DNA from: Candidatus Caldilinea saccharophila
Lineage (GTDB): Bacteria; Chloroflexota; Anaerolineae; Caldilineales; Caldilineaceae
Assembly (NCBI GenBank): GCA_016710365.1
Contig: JADJVW010000015.1
Location: forward strand, 135,849-199,848
DNA length: 64,000 bases
Direction: 5' to 3'
This document shows positions 9,471 through 19,885 of the stretch, piece after piece. Both the position numbers and the translations under genes were made by a program. Within the stretch, counting starts at the first letter, position 1. The number at the start of each line of letters is the position of its first letter. Below the pieces are notes generated by a model, which did no database searches, was not told the DNA's origin, and saw only the letters and a program-made list of their open reading frames with translations.

Positions 9471-9613
9471 CTTGCAGCCCATCTCCGGCGCGTAGGGCCA
9501 AGCAACATGAAAGAAGTGGCTGGCCGGCTTCACGGCCACTTCATCTCCTGACGCTATCTTGAGAATAGACAGGCGACGATGGGTCGTCTGCACAAACGAA
9601 AAGGAGACAGTTC

Positions 9614-10204
9614 ATGTTTGGCAACACATTTCTCGCAGTCGTAGCTGCCGCAGTGTTCCTGTTTGGCCCGGTCGGCGTCAGCGCAGTGCGCCAGAGCGTT
9701 CAGACGCCGGTGGCCGCAACGCAACAAGTCGCTACTTTGCAGACCCCCACCCAGCAGACCGGCGATTGCGCCATCGACAGCGCCGATGAGGCTGACAACG
9801 AGGCCGCCGACAACGAGGCCGACGCCGATACGCTGGATGTCCAGTGCGGCGACCAGAACGCCCCCGACGCCATGGAAAGCGGCGCCGCGTCGGATACGGA
9901 GACAGAAGCAGCCGATTCGGAGCAGAACGATGCCGCACCAACGGCTACCCCTGCCATCTCTGCTGACCAGGCGCAGGCCACCGCGGAAGCGCATCTCAAC
10001 GCCGGCAGCGCCAGCAAGGTCGAACTGGATGACGAGAACGGCCTGTTGGTCTACGGCGTCGAGATTGGGAACACCGATGTGAAGGTCGACGCCATGACCG
10101 GCGCTGTCGTCACGGTGGAGAATGATCAGGATGGCGCTGAAGGCGTCGACGCCAACGAACCTACCCCAGAGAGTGCTTCTGAGGCGCCGGTCGTAGGCGG
10201 CTAA
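9614..10204 (+). CDS. Secreted PepSY-domain protein
   Basis: A 196-aa exported protein: signal peptide at about residues 1-24 (MFGNTFLAVVAAAVFLFG), a long acidic Ala/Asp/Glu-rich linker (about 45-115), then one PepSY domain (about 116-175) with EAHLNAG and VYGVEIGN, ending in another acidic tail. PepSY domains are small periplasmic or wall modules thought to inhibit or regulate proteases and metal binding. The ATG follows a strong ribosome site AAAAGGAGA. Small PepSY proteins next to a two-component system are a common arrangement, so this may be regulated by the kinase/regulator pair upstream. It is followed by a strong hairpin. Confidence 0.85.
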   Translation: MFGNTFLAVVAAAVFLFGPVGVSAVRQSVQTPVAATQQVATLQTPTQQTGDCAIDSADEADNEAADNEADADTLDVQCGDQNAPDAMESGAASDTETEAADSEQNDAAPTATPAISADQAQATAEAHLNAGSASKVELDDENGLLVYGVEIGNTDVKVDAMTGAVVTVENDQDGAEGVDANEPTPESASEAPVVGG

Positions 10205-10302
10205 GCAGGGCGGCTGTGCTGCTTTGATGGCCTTGTCGCTGCGGTTGTTGGCGATGCCCGAACGCAAGTCGCTGCGGACGCCATGCGCCGAGTAAAGTGA
10301 TC

Positions 10303-10348
10303 AATCGAGAGTCTATCGTCCCTGCGCAGGGATGATAGACTCTCGATT
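10303..10348. terminator. Strong hairpin, likely terminator after the PepSY gene
   Basis: A perfect 15-bp stem (AATCGAGAGTCTATC / GATAGACTCTCGATT) encloses a second palindrome CCCTGCGCAGGG. The bases after it (TTCAATTTGTTTT) are T-rich, fitting a Rho-independent terminator on the plus strand. Confidence 0.75.
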
Positions 10349-10485
10349 TCAATTTGTTTTCGATTGCGCCCCGTCGACACAGAGACCTGTTTGAAAAGGA
10401 GCGTTTCTCGACGTGGAAAGCGCTAACAAGAATGCCGACATACCTAACTCAAAAATCTGACACGCCCTCGATGAATTTTTGGTGA
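10349..10485. other. Gene-free stretch before the DeoR promoter
   Basis: No open frame of note. A short AAAGCGCT core at 10417-10424 within GGAAAGCGCTAAC resembles the centre of LacI-type operators and could bind a sugar regulator. This is a weak match only. Confidence 0.25.
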
Positions 10486-10514
10486 TTGACAATCCTCGCA
10501 AATCGCGCTATATT
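10486..10514 (+). promoter_or_regulatory. Sigma-70-like promoter for the DeoR regulator
   Basis: TTGACA at 10486-10491 and TATATT at 10509-10514, separated by 17 bp, lie 67 bp upstream of the ATG at 10581. This is one of the best promoter matches in the window. Confidence 0.7.
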
Positions 10515-10580
10515 GTGATTGTATCTGATTGATTTGTGAGCGTTTCTGCTCTCCCTTTCCCGAATTTTCTGGATTGCGCC

Positions 10581-11360
10581 ATGAATGAGATCGTTGCCGA
10601 GCCTGCGCCGGAGCGTCAGCGCCTGCTGCTGGCGTGGATCGAGCGCCGCCAGCGCGTCACCGTGCCGGAAATTACCGAGCGCTTTGCGGTCAGCCCCGCC
10701 ACCGCACGCCGCGATCTGGAGACGCTGGCCGGCGAGGGCAAGGTGCAGCGCGTGCACGGCGGCGCCATCGCCGTACGCCGCGCACCGCCGGAGCCGCCGG
10801 TCTTGCAGCGATCGTTGCAGCAGGCGGAGGAGAAACAGCGCATCGCCGCCCTTGCCGCCGAACTGGTGGGCGACGGCGAAACGATCTTTCTAAGCAGCGG
10901 CACCACCGTGATGGAGGTCGCGCACTTGCTGCGTGAGCGCCAGAACCTGACCGTGCTCACCAATTCGCTGCTGGTCATCAACGCGCTGGCCGACGCTCCC
11001 AACGTCGAGGTGATCGTGCTGGGCGGCGTGGTGCGCGCCAGTGAAAGCTCGCTGGTCGGCGCGCTGACGTTGCGCTCGCTGGCGGAGCTGCGGGCGGTCA
11101 AGGTGATCTTTGGCATCCGCGCCATCGATTTGGAGCAGGGGCTGACCAACAACTCGCTCGAAGAGAGCCTGATCGACCGCGAAATTCTGCGTCTCGGCAG
11201 CGAAATCATTATCGTTGCCGACCACACCAAGTTTGGCCGCGTCTCGACCGTCTTTATCAGCGGGCTGGAGATGATCGACACGTTGGTGACCGACGCCGGC
11301 GCACCGGTGGAGATGGTGCAGGCGCTGCGCGAGCAAGGCATCGACGTGCGCATCGCCTGA
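10581..11360 (+). CDS. DeoR-family transcriptional regulator
   Basis: A 259-aa repressor with an N-terminal winged helix (about residues 10-60, including SPATARRDLETL and the VHGGAIAV turn typical of DeoR) and a C-terminal DeoRC sugar-phosphate sensor (about 75-235) with SSGTTVMEVA, NSLLVINAL and DHTKFGR. DeoR proteins usually respond to a phosphorylated sugar and repress the neighbouring catabolic genes. Here those would be the SIS isomerase, sugar ABC importer, GH4 enzyme and PfkB kinase that follow on the same strand. The ATG at 10581 is preferred; an in-frame GTG at 10536 would add 15 residues outside the fold. It has its own promoter. Confidence 0.93.
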   Translation: MNEIVAEPAPERQRLLLAWIERRQRVTVPEITERFAVSPATARRDLETLAGEGKVQRVHGGAIAVRRAPPEPPVLQRSLQQAEEKQRIAALAAELVGDGETIFLSSGTTVMEVAHLLRERQNLTVLTNSLLVINALADAPNVEVIVLGGVVRASESSLVGALTLRSLAELRAVKVIFGIRAIDLEQGLTNNSLEESLIDREILRLGSEIIIVADHTKFGRVSTVFISGLEMIDTLVTDAGAPVEMVQALREQGIDVRIA

Positions 11361-11378
11361 GCAAGAAAGTTCTTTTGA

Positions 11379-11452
11379 AAAAGCGCCCACAGCGCCGCAG
11401 AGAACCCAAACAGTGCTCTTCAACTTTGTGATTTTGGCGTTTTGCGTGATGT
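11379..11452. repeat. Family A palindromic repeat, degenerate copy
   Basis: Left part AAAGCGCCCACAGCGCCGCAGAGA and right part CTCTTCAACTTTGTG then ATTTTGGCGTTTTGCGTGATG. The right part closely follows the right flank of the IS110 element (TCTTCAACTTTGTGTCTTTG at about 5584-5603), which shows that both belong to one family. Confidence 0.6.
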
Positions 11453-11476
11453 AAATGCTTATAAGCGCCGATAGCC

Positions 11477-11552
11477 TCAGATAGACGCGGATGCTTTGCA
11501 GCTTTACTCTTATCTGCGTTTATCCGATTTTATCTGTGCGTATCTGCGTTTA
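11477..11552. repeat. Family B palindromic repeat, copy 3 (degenerate)
   Basis: Left arm TCAGATAGACGCGGATG and right-side units TATCTGCGTTTATCCG and TATCTGTGCG then TATCTGCGTTT. It is less symmetrical than the copies at 7131, 9331 and 18542. Together with the neighbouring family A copy it fills the gap between the DeoR and SIS genes. Confidence 0.6.
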
Positions 11553-11582
11553 CTTGCTGGCGCCCTACCCAAAGTTTTGCGC

Positions 11583-11612
11583 TTGACCATCCACTATATT
11601 TCTAACTATAAG
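11583..11612 (+). promoter_or_regulatory. Possible promoter of the SIS/ABC sugar operon
   Basis: TTGACC at 11583-11588 and TATAAG at 11607-11612 with an 18-bp spacer. The ATG follows at 11627, so the leader would be only about 8-10 nt. The match is fair, not strong. Confidence 0.4.
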
Positions 11613-11626
11613 AGGGTCTTTTCACA

Positions 11627-12670
11627 ATGAACACAACGCAACCGAAAGCAGGACAGTACACACGCCAGGAGATATTCTCGCAGCCGGAAGCGTGGCAAGG
11701 CGTGCTCGACGTTTTCGACGCGCAGCGCACGCAGGTCAGCGCTCTGCTCGCGCAGGGGCCTTTCGACCAGGTGATCTTCACCGGCTGCGGCTCCACCTAC
11801 TATCTATCGATAGCTGCGGCCGCCGTGTTGCAGCGTGTGCGCGACGTGGCTGCACTGGGCTTGCCGGCGTCGGAGGTGTGGCTCAATCCCGCGGCGCTGC
11901 CGCCGGCGCGGCGCACGCTGCTGGTCGCGGTCAGCCGCTCCGGCGAGACGACCGAGACGCTGCGCGCCTGCGAGCACTTCCGACAAAGCGACCGCGGCGC
12001 GATCCTCACGCTGAGCTGCTTCCCGGAGCGGTCGCTGACCACGCTCGGTGATCTCAACCTCGTCTTCCCGTCGATCCGCGAGGAGAGTGTGGCGCAGACG
12101 CGCGCCTTCTCCGGCCTCTATCTGGCGACGCTGGCGCTGGCCGCCCACTGGCAGGATGACGCCGATCTGCTGGCTGAACTGCGGCGGTTGCCCGCTGTGC
12201 TGGCGCCACTGCTCGACCGCTACGCCGCGCCGCTGGAGAAGCTGGGCAGAGATCTGAGCATTGACCGCTTTTACTTTCTGGGCTCGAGCATCCGCTACGG
12301 CCTGGCCTGCGAATTGAGCCTGAAGATGAAGGAGATGACGCTGAGTCACAGCGAACCCTTCCACTTTATGGAGTTTCGCCATGGGCCAAAATCGATGATC
12401 ACGCCGGATGCGCTGGTCGTGGCGCTGCTCTCCGACGAACGCCGCGCCGATGACCGCGCCGTGGTCGCGGATATGCGCAAGCTCGGCGCACGCACGCTGA
12501 CCATCGGCAGCGCGGACGCCGATGTGTCGCTCGGAAGTGAGTTGGGTGAAGTGGCGCGCAGCGTACTCGATCTACCCTTCGGCCAGATCGTGGCGTTGAG
12601 CCGTTCGCTGGCCAAGGGGCTGAATCCCGATCATCCAGAGAATCTGGATGCGGTGGTTGTGCTGGGGTAA
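11627..12670 (+). CDS. SIS-domain sugar isomerase/deaminase (AgaS/GlmS-C-like)
   Basis: A 347-aa protein with two SIS folds (about residues 35-170 and 195-335). Seen: FTGCGSTYYLS, VSRSGETTET (phosphosugar-binding loop), FLGSSIRYGLACE and the SEPFHFMEFRHGPKS stretch typical of AgaS and GlmS C-terminal domains. There is no glutaminase domain, so it is not glucosamine synthase. Family members isomerise or deaminate 6-phosphosugars such as galactosamine-6-P or fructosamine-6-P. The position between a DeoR regulator and a sugar ABC importer supports a catabolic role. Together with the PfkB kinase and GatZ-like protein downstream, an AgaS-like step producing a ketose-6-P is plausible. The exact sugar is not determined. 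Confidence 0.9.
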   Translation: MNTTQPKAGQYTRQEIFSQPEAWQGVLDVFDAQRTQVSALLAQGPFDQVIFTGCGSTYYLSIAAAAVLQRVRDVAALGLPASEVWLNPAALPPARRTLLVAVSRSGETTETLRACEHFRQSDRGAILTLSCFPERSLTTLGDLNLVFPSIREESVAQTRAFSGLYLATLALAAHWQDDADLLAELRRLPAVLAPLLDRYAAPLEKLGRDLSIDRFYFLGSSIRYGLACELSLKMKEMTLSHSEPFHFMEFRHGPKSMITPDALVVALLSDERRADDRAVVADMRKLGARTLTIGSADADVSLGSELGEVARSVLDLPFGQIVALSRSLAKGLNPDHPENLDAVVVLG

Positions 12671-12750
12671 TCTCTAGCTGGTAGTTTGCGGCGCCGGCCG
12701 CGCTGATGTTGGCAAGTATCCATCTTGTGTAGAAAGGAATGGAGAGCGTT

Positions 12751-14070
12751 ATGCAACGAAAATCTTTTGTCCTTTTGGCGATTGTGGCGCTGCTCGTCGC
12801 TGCTTGTGGAGGCGCACCGGCTGCCGCGCCGGCGGGCGAGCAGCCGACCAGCGGTGAAAAGACCGTGCTGCGTGTCTGGTCGCACCAGAACCCTTCGTTC
12901 ATCCAGGCCAACGAAACTGTGATCGCCAAGTTCATGGAGCAGAACCCCGACATCGAAGTGACCTATGAGCAGTTTGAGTACGCACAATTTATTCAGGCGT
13001 TGCAGACTTCCATGCAAGCCGGCACCGAAGCGGACGTCATCGAGATGTTCGGCACGTGGGTCTGCCCGTATGCAATCGGCGGTCGCCTGGCCGGGGTCCC
13101 CGTCGATGTGATGAGTTATACGGAGGCGCAGGAGCTTTTCTTTGCAGCGCCCCTCGATGGTTACTACTGCGATGGCAAACTCTACGGTCTGCCCAATGAG
13201 TTCAACCTGGAAGTGGGTGGTGCGCTTGTCAACCCCGCGCTCTTTGAAGGCAAGGATGTGTCCTACCCGCCGGTGTGGGACAACATGGACGCGCTGCGCG
13301 AGCAGGCGTCGAAGCTAAGCGAGTTCGACGGCGACACGATGGTGCGCGCCGGCTATCACTTCGTGGGAGGCGATGGCCTGCCTTTCCTGCTGCTCGAAGG
13401 CATTCTAGAGCAGGGCGGCAACTACTTCGCCGAGGACGGCAAGCACTTCACCTTTGACACGCCGGAATCAATCGCTACAATCCAACTGCTGACCGATATG
13501 GTGCAGAAAGATAAACTGGTCGATCCGGTGCTCTTCAACAATGAGGCCAATCAGCCATACGAAGGGTTCTTTGCCGGCGTCACGGCGTCGAGTTTTATCG
13601 GCTCCTGGGCCGCGGGCGCCGGGAAAGTAGATTACCCTGATCTGGTCTTTGACTATGTCAATGTTCCGCCGCTCTTTGGGATGGAACGCAAGTTTGCTGC
13701 CGACGCCGGCTGGGGCAAGGTAGTGTCGGCCAACAGCAAGCATCAGGAAGCTGCCTGGAAGCTGGTGCAGTTCATGGCTGCCGAGCAGGAAAACGCCCTG
13801 ACCTTCAACGCCATAACCGGCACCATCCCCGCGCTCAAGGCGCTGGTGGAAAATCCGCAAGAACTGCTGGCGCAGGCGCCGTGGATCGAGCCGACTTTCT
13901 CGCTGCTGCCTTACGGCCAGTATATCGGCAACCTCACCGACCGCGACAAGCTGTTCTACGAGATTATCTATGCAGGGATGCTGCAGTCGTTGCAGGGCAG
14001 CATGACGCCGGAGCAGGCGGCGCAGACGATCCACGCCCAGGCCAACGAAATGGTCGACGCCGCGCAGTAG
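12751..14070 (+). CDS. Sugar ABC transporter substrate-binding lipoprotein (family 1)
   Basis: A 439-aa extracellular solute-binding protein. The N-terminus MQRKSFVLLAIVALLVAACG is a lipoprotein signal with the lipid-anchored Cys at about residue 19. The mature part is a two-lobed MalE/UgpB-like binder, with VLRVWSHQNPSF at the start and GSWAAGAGK in the second lobe. The ATG at 12751 has GGAGAG at the right distance; an ATG four codons upstream is less likely. It is first in the importer set with two permeases, which are separated from it by a family A repeat. No ATPase subunit is in the locus, so a shared MsmX/UgpC-like ATPase elsewhere would be needed. Confidence 0.92.
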   Translation: MQRKSFVLLAIVALLVAACGGAPAAAPAGEQPTSGEKTVLRVWSHQNPSFIQANETVIAKFMEQNPDIEVTYEQFEYAQFIQALQTSMQAGTEADVIEMFGTWVCPYAIGGRLAGVPVDVMSYTEAQELFFAAPLDGYYCDGKLYGLPNEFNLEVGGALVNPALFEGKDVSYPPVWDNMDALREQASKLSEFDGDTMVRAGYHFVGGDGLPFLLLEGILEQGGNYFAEDGKHFTFDTPESIATIQLLTDMVQKDKLVDPVLFNNEANQPYEGFFAGVTASSFIGSWAAGAGKVDYPDLVFDYVNVPPLFGMERKFAADAGWGKVVSANSKHQEAAWKLVQFMAAEQENALTFNAITGTIPALKALVENPQELLAQAPWIEPTFSLLPYGQYIGNLTDRDKLFYEIIYAGMLQSLQGSMTPEQAAQTIHAQANEMVDAAQ

Positions 14071-14074
14071 GGGA

Positions 14075-14224
14075 ATTTTTGACGCAGAGACACGGAGGCG
14101 GAAAGTAAAAGTAGAAGAAGGAGAAGATAGATGAGGCATAGCATTCCTTGGCTTCTCTTCTTCCCCTCTTCTCCCCTCTTTGTATCTCTGCATCCCTGTG
14201 TCTTTGCGCCTTTACGTCAAAGTG
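14075..14224. repeat. Family A palindromic repeat between the binding protein and permease genes
   Basis: Left arm TTTTTGACGCAGAGACACGG (14076-14095); right arm CCTGTGTCTTTGCGCC then TTTACGTCAAAG (14195-14222). An inner polypurine/polypyrimidine pair (GAAGAAGGAGAAG and CTTCTCTTCTTCCCC) continues the hairpin. Lying inside the operon, it could lower expression of the permeases relative to the binding protein, as REP elements do in mal-type operons. Confidence 0.78.
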
Positions 14225-14251
14225 TTTGCTTCTCCACCAAGGAACAGCAGA

Positions 14252-15247
14252 ATGACACGAGCAGCCATTGCCAGCAACCCACCATCCACAGCACGCACCG
14301 ATCCGGGCGGTCTACGCCCAGGGCAACGCGCCTTTGTGTGGGGATCGCTGATCCCGATCTTTCTCTATCTGTCGATCTTTGCCCTCTTCCCCATGATCTG
14401 GGTCGTCGTGCTGAGCTTCTTCAACTACTCGCCGGTGCGCGTCGGCGATGGGCTGCTCGGCCTCGGCGGGCGCAATCCCTTTGTCGGGCTGGGCAATTTT
14501 ATTGCCATGTTCGACAGCACGCAGACCGCGCAGCTCTTTCGCACGGCGGTCAGGAATACAGTCACCTTTGCCTCCCTGGTCATGATCGCCAACCTGGCGA
14601 TTACGTTGCCCCTGGCGGTGCTGGTGGAGAGCGCCCATGACCGCGTCAAAGGTCTCTTTCGCGCCATCTACTTTCTGCCCACGGTCAGCTCGGCGGTGGC
14701 GGTGGCGATCATGTGGGGCTATGTCTTTCACCCACAGCAAGGGCTGCTCAACAACTTCATCAAGCTGATCGGACTGACGCCGCCCAAAGCCTGGCTGACC
14801 GACCCCAGCGCCGTTTTCTTTGGCGTGCCGCTGGCGATGATCGCCGTGATCATCGCCTACGTCTGGCAGGATTTCGGCTACAACCTCGTGATCTTCATCG
14901 CCGCGCTGCAAGGCATCCCGCACGACATCCGCGATGCCGCGCAGATCGACGGCGCGTCCGGCTGGCAGGAGTTCTGGCGCATCACGCTGCCGCTGCTCCA
15001 GCCCACACTGCTGCTCGTCTGCACACTGACGATGATTTCCTCCTTCCAGGTCTTTGTCATCTTCCAGGTGATGACCAACGGCGGCCCGCAAAACCAGACG
15101 CGCTCGCTGACGATGGATATCTACGAGAATGCGTTTCGCTATCAGGCCATGGGCTGGGCCGCGGCAATGTCGCTCATGCTCTTTGCCATGGTATTGATCG
15201 TGACGTTGGTGCAGTTTCGTTTGCTGCGCACCGATTGGGAGTATTGA
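14252..15247 (+). CDS. Sugar ABC transporter permease (MalF/UgpA type)
   Basis: A 331-aa inner-membrane permease with six predicted helices and the cytoplasmic coupling (EAA) loop DAAQIDGASGWQEFWRITLP, which docks on the ATPase. The ATG at 14252 follows AAGGAACAGCAG; earlier in-frame starts lie in the family A repeat and are unlikely. It is co-transcribed with the second permease (3-bp gap). It forms the membrane channel for whatever sugar the binding protein at 12751 captures. Confidence 0.95.
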   Translation: MTRAAIASNPPSTARTDPGGLRPGQRAFVWGSLIPIFLYLSIFALFPMIWVVVLSFFNYSPVRVGDGLLGLGGRNPFVGLGNFIAMFDSTQTAQLFRTAVRNTVTFASLVMIANLAITLPLAVLVESAHDRVKGLFRAIYFLPTVSSAVAVAIMWGYVFHPQQGLLNNFIKLIGLTPPKAWLTDPSAVFFGVPLAMIAVIIAYVWQDFGYNLVIFIAALQGIPHDIRDAAQIDGASGWQEFWRITLPLLQPTLLLVCTLTMISSFQVFVIFQVMTNGGPQNQTRSLTMDIYENAFRYQAMGWAAAMSLMLFAMVLIVTLVQFRLLRTDWEY

Positions 15248-15250
15248 GCG

Positions 15251-16120
<870 letters not shown>

Positions 16121-16130
16121 GGACGCTACG

Positions 16131-17465
16131 ATGAACGAACGCATTGTACTGATCGGCGCGGGCAGCGCCGTCTTTACCGCGGGCCTGATCGCCGATCTGC
16201 TGCGGCTGGGTGAGCCGGCCGACGTGGCGCTGGTCGATCCCAACCCCGGTGCGCTCAACGTGACGCTGCGGCTGGCGCAGAAGATGGTAGCGACCGCGGC
16301 CGCGCCGATCACGCTGCGCGCCGCGCTCGACCGCCGCGATGTGCTGCCGGGCGCCACCGCTGTGATCTGCACGGTGGGCGTCGGCGGCCGCCGCGCCTGG
16401 GAGCAGGATGTCTTTGTGCCGCGGCGTCACGGCATCTATGCGCCGGTCGGCGACACTGTCGGGCCGGGTGGCTCCTCGCGCGCGCTGCGCATGATCCCGG
16501 CGATGGTGGAGATCGCACGCGACGTGATCGAGTTGGCGCCGGATGCGCTCTTCTTCAACTACGGCAACCCGATGGCGCCTGTCTGCCGCGCGATCCGCAA
16601 GGCAACCGGCGCGCCGGTCGTCGGCCTCTGTCACGGCATCATGGGGACGGCACGCTATCTGGCGCGCGCGCTCGATGTCGATGTGGCGGACTTACGCTAC
16701 GTGGCGACCGGCATCAACCACCTCACCTGGTTTACGCAGGTCAAGGTGGGCAGCGAGGACGCCATGCCGCGCTTGCGCGCAATTGCGGCTGAACGCGCCG
16801 CGCAGCCGCCCGCTCCGCTGCCCGCCGGCGACAGCCCCTACGAATCGCCCGAAAACGATCCGTTCACCTGGCGGCTGCTGCACTGGTTCGGCGCATTCCC
16901 GGCCGTGCTCGACCGCCACGTCACCGAGTTCTTCCCGCAGTTCTTCCGCGAGGGAACCTACTGGCACAAGCGCCTCGGCGTCGATGCCTTCAGCTTCGAG
17001 GGCACGATTGCCGACGGCGACAACACCTTTGCCGAGATGAGCGAAGTGGCGCTGAGCGACGATCCGCTGCCGCCGGAATATCTCGGCCGCTTTGAAGGCG
17101 AACACGAGCAGGTGATGGATATCCTCCGCGCGGTGCGCACCAATACCGGCATCGTCGTCTCGGCCAATCTGCCTAATACGGGGCAGGCGCCGTCGCTGCC
17201 CAGGGATGCCATTGTCGAAGGGCCGGCGCTGGTCGATGCGCTGGGCGTGCGTGCGCTGCAGCAGCCGGCGCTCTCCGCGGCGATCTCCGGCACGCTGGCC
17301 ACGCGCTACCAGTGGGTCGAGACGATCGTCGAAGCAGCGTTGGAGCGCAGCCGCGAGAAGTTCGTGCAGGCGCTGGTGCTCGACGGCGCGGTCACCTCCA
17401 TCGACCAGGCCGCAGCGCTCGCCGACGATCTGCTGGCGGCGCAGGCGCGCTATCTACAGTGGTGA
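16131..17465 (+). CDS. Glycoside hydrolase family 4 (alpha-glucosidase/galactosidase type)
   Basis: A 444-aa NAD- and metal-dependent glycosidase. The Rossmann start IVLIGAGSAVFTAGLIADLL binds NAD. FNYGNPM, the Cys-His motif GLCHGIMG (Cys near residue 167) and the His in GINHLTWF (near residue 197) match the metal-binding residues of GH4. These enzymes cleave glycosides by oxidising C3 of the sugar, work inside the cell, and include alpha-glucosidases, alpha-galactosidases, alpha-glucuronidases and 6-phospho-glycosidases. There is no PTS here and the importer is ABC type, so an unphosphorylated substrate is more likely. The substrate itself cannot be read from the sequence. Confidence 0.92.
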   Translation: MNERIVLIGAGSAVFTAGLIADLLRLGEPADVALVDPNPGALNVTLRLAQKMVATAAAPITLRAALDRRDVLPGATAVICTVGVGGRRAWEQDVFVPRRHGIYAPVGDTVGPGGSSRALRMIPAMVEIARDVIELAPDALFFNYGNPMAPVCRAIRKATGAPVVGLCHGIMGTARYLARALDVDVADLRYVATGINHLTWFTQVKVGSEDAMPRLRAIAAERAAQPPAPLPAGDSPYESPENDPFTWRLLHWFGAFPAVLDRHVTEFFPQFFREGTYWHKRLGVDAFSFEGTIADGDNTFAEMSEVALSDDPLPPEYLGRFEGEHEQVMDILRAVRTNTGIVVSANLPNTGQAPSLPRDAIVEGPALVDALGVRALQQPALSAAISGTLATRYQWVETIVEAALERSREKFVQALVLDGAVTSIDQAAALADDLLAAQARYLQW

Positions 17466-17499
17466 CAAGCCTGGCTGGGTGCGGCATACTCGTGAAAGA

Positions 17500-17602
17500 A
17501 AATTCTGACGCAGAGGCGCAGAGAGGCAGGGCTTCGCAGAGAAAAAGCAAGAAACTATGCGAGCCGTTCTCTGCGCCTCTTTGCGCCTTTGCGTTGAAAG
17601 AT
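17500..17602. repeat. Family A palindromic repeat between the GH4 and PfkB genes
   Basis: The clearest copy: left arm TCTGACGCAGAGGCGCAGAG followed by AGGC; right arm GCCTCTTTGCGCCTTTGCGT then TGAAAG. An inner pair GCAGAGAA / TTCTCTGC continues the stem. The hairpin ends about 10 bp before the PfkB start, so it may affect translation of that gene. Confidence 0.85.
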
Positions 17603-17612
17603 TTGTCCATTC

Positions 17613-18541
<929 letters not shown>

Positions 18542-18545
<4 letters not shown>

Positions 18546-18628
18546 ACCACAGATTTTACGGATTAGGCGGATATTCGCGGATAAAATATCCGTGTCGATC
18601 CGTCTAATCCGTCTAATCCGTGGTCTAT
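18542..18628. repeat. Family B palindromic repeat, copy 4 (best conserved)
   Basis: Perfect outer arms ATAGACCAC (18542-18550) and GTGGTCTAT (18620-18628), inner arms ACGGATTAGGCGGAT against ATCCGTCTAATCCGT, and a central GATAAAATATC. The left arm includes the stop codon of the PfkB gene. It lies 32 bp before the GatZ-like gene. Confidence 0.85.
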
Positions 18629-18659
18629 CATCATTTTCTAATCATAAGCGAGTACTTTT

Positions 18660-19885
18660 ATGCCAAAACTTCGCCATACCATTCTACGTCTGATCGACCT
18701 GCGCGAGCACGAAGCCACAAATCTGACCCTGCTGGCCGTCTGTCCGAACTCGGCGGCGGTGCTGGAGGCGGCGGTTAAGGTCGCCGCGCGCTGTCACACG
18801 CCGATGCTCTTTGCCGCCACGCTCAACCAAGTCGATCGCGACGGCGGCTACACCGGCTGGACGCCGGCGCAATTCGTCGCCGAGATGGATCGCTACGCCG
18901 TCCGCTACGGCTGCACCAGCCCGCTCTATCCGTGCCTGGATCACGGCGGCATGTGGCTCAAGGATCGCCACACGCGCGAGAAACTGCCGCTCGATCAGGC
19001 CACGGCCGAGGTCAAGCAAAGCCTGACCGCCTGTCTCGCAGCGGGCTACGCCTTGCTCCACATCGACCCGACTGTGGATCGTACGCTGCCCGCAGGCCAG
19101 GCGCCGAGCGTGCCCGTTGTCGTCGAGCGCACGGTCGATCTCATCGAACATGCCGAGCGCGAGCGGGTGCGCTTGGGGCTGCCCAAGGTGGCCTACGAGG
19201 TGGGCACCGAGGAAGTGCATGGCGGCCTTGTCGACATTGCCAACTTCACGCTTTTCCTGGACCTGATGAAGCAGCAACTGGATGCGCGCGGCTTGCTGCC
19301 GCGTGGCCGGCCTTTGTCGTTGCCCAAGTTGGCACCGATCTGCACACGACCTATTTCGACCCGGTTGCGGCACAGCGTCTCACCGAGATCGTGCGGCCGA
19401 CGGGTGCGCTGCTCAAGGGCCATTACACCGATGGGGTGGAAAACGCGGCCGACTATCCCGCTACCGGGATGGGCGGCGCCAATGTCGGGCCAGAGTTCAC
19501 TGCCGCGGAGTTCGACGCACTGGAGGAGCTTGACCGCCGCGCCGCACGGCTGGCCGCCACCCGGCGGCTGGAGACGGTCAACTTCATGGCAGTGCTGGAA
19601 GCGGCGGTCGTCGCCTCCAATCGTTGGCAGAAGTGGTTGCAGCCGGACGAGGCGGGGAAGGCGTTTGACGATTTGACGCCGGCGCGCCGGCGCTGGCTGG
19701 CGCAGACCGGCGCCCGCTATGTGTGGACCGATCCCTCCGTGGTTGCTGCGCGCAGAACACTCTACGCGCAGCTTGCCCTGGTCGCGCCCGATCCCCATGC
19801 CTATGTTGTGGAAGCCGTGGCGCGCTCGATCGAGCATTACGTCGATGCGTTCAATTTGTATGACGCGACCACATTGCTGGGATGA
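18660..19885 (+). CDS. D-tagatose-bisphosphate aldolase, class II, non-catalytic subunit-like (GatZ/KbaZ), one frameshift
   Basis: About 408 aa once corrected. The first part (18660 to about 19307) has CPNSAAVLEAAVKVA, the FAATLNQVDRDGGYTGWTP stretch, CLDHGGMW and YEVGTEEVHGGLVD, all GatZ/KbaZ hallmarks. The rest continues in the next frame as FVVAQVGTDLHTTYFDP and NFMAVLEAAV, to the stop TGA at 19883-19885. One base is missing in GGCCGGCCTTTG near 19307. GatZ subunits stabilise or activate the catalytic GatY/KbaY; no GatY/KbaY is seen in this window. The fold is also close to sugar-bisphosphate TIM-barrel enzymes, and some homologues may be catalytic epimerases. It likely ends the sugar pathway encoded upstream. 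Confidence 0.85.
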
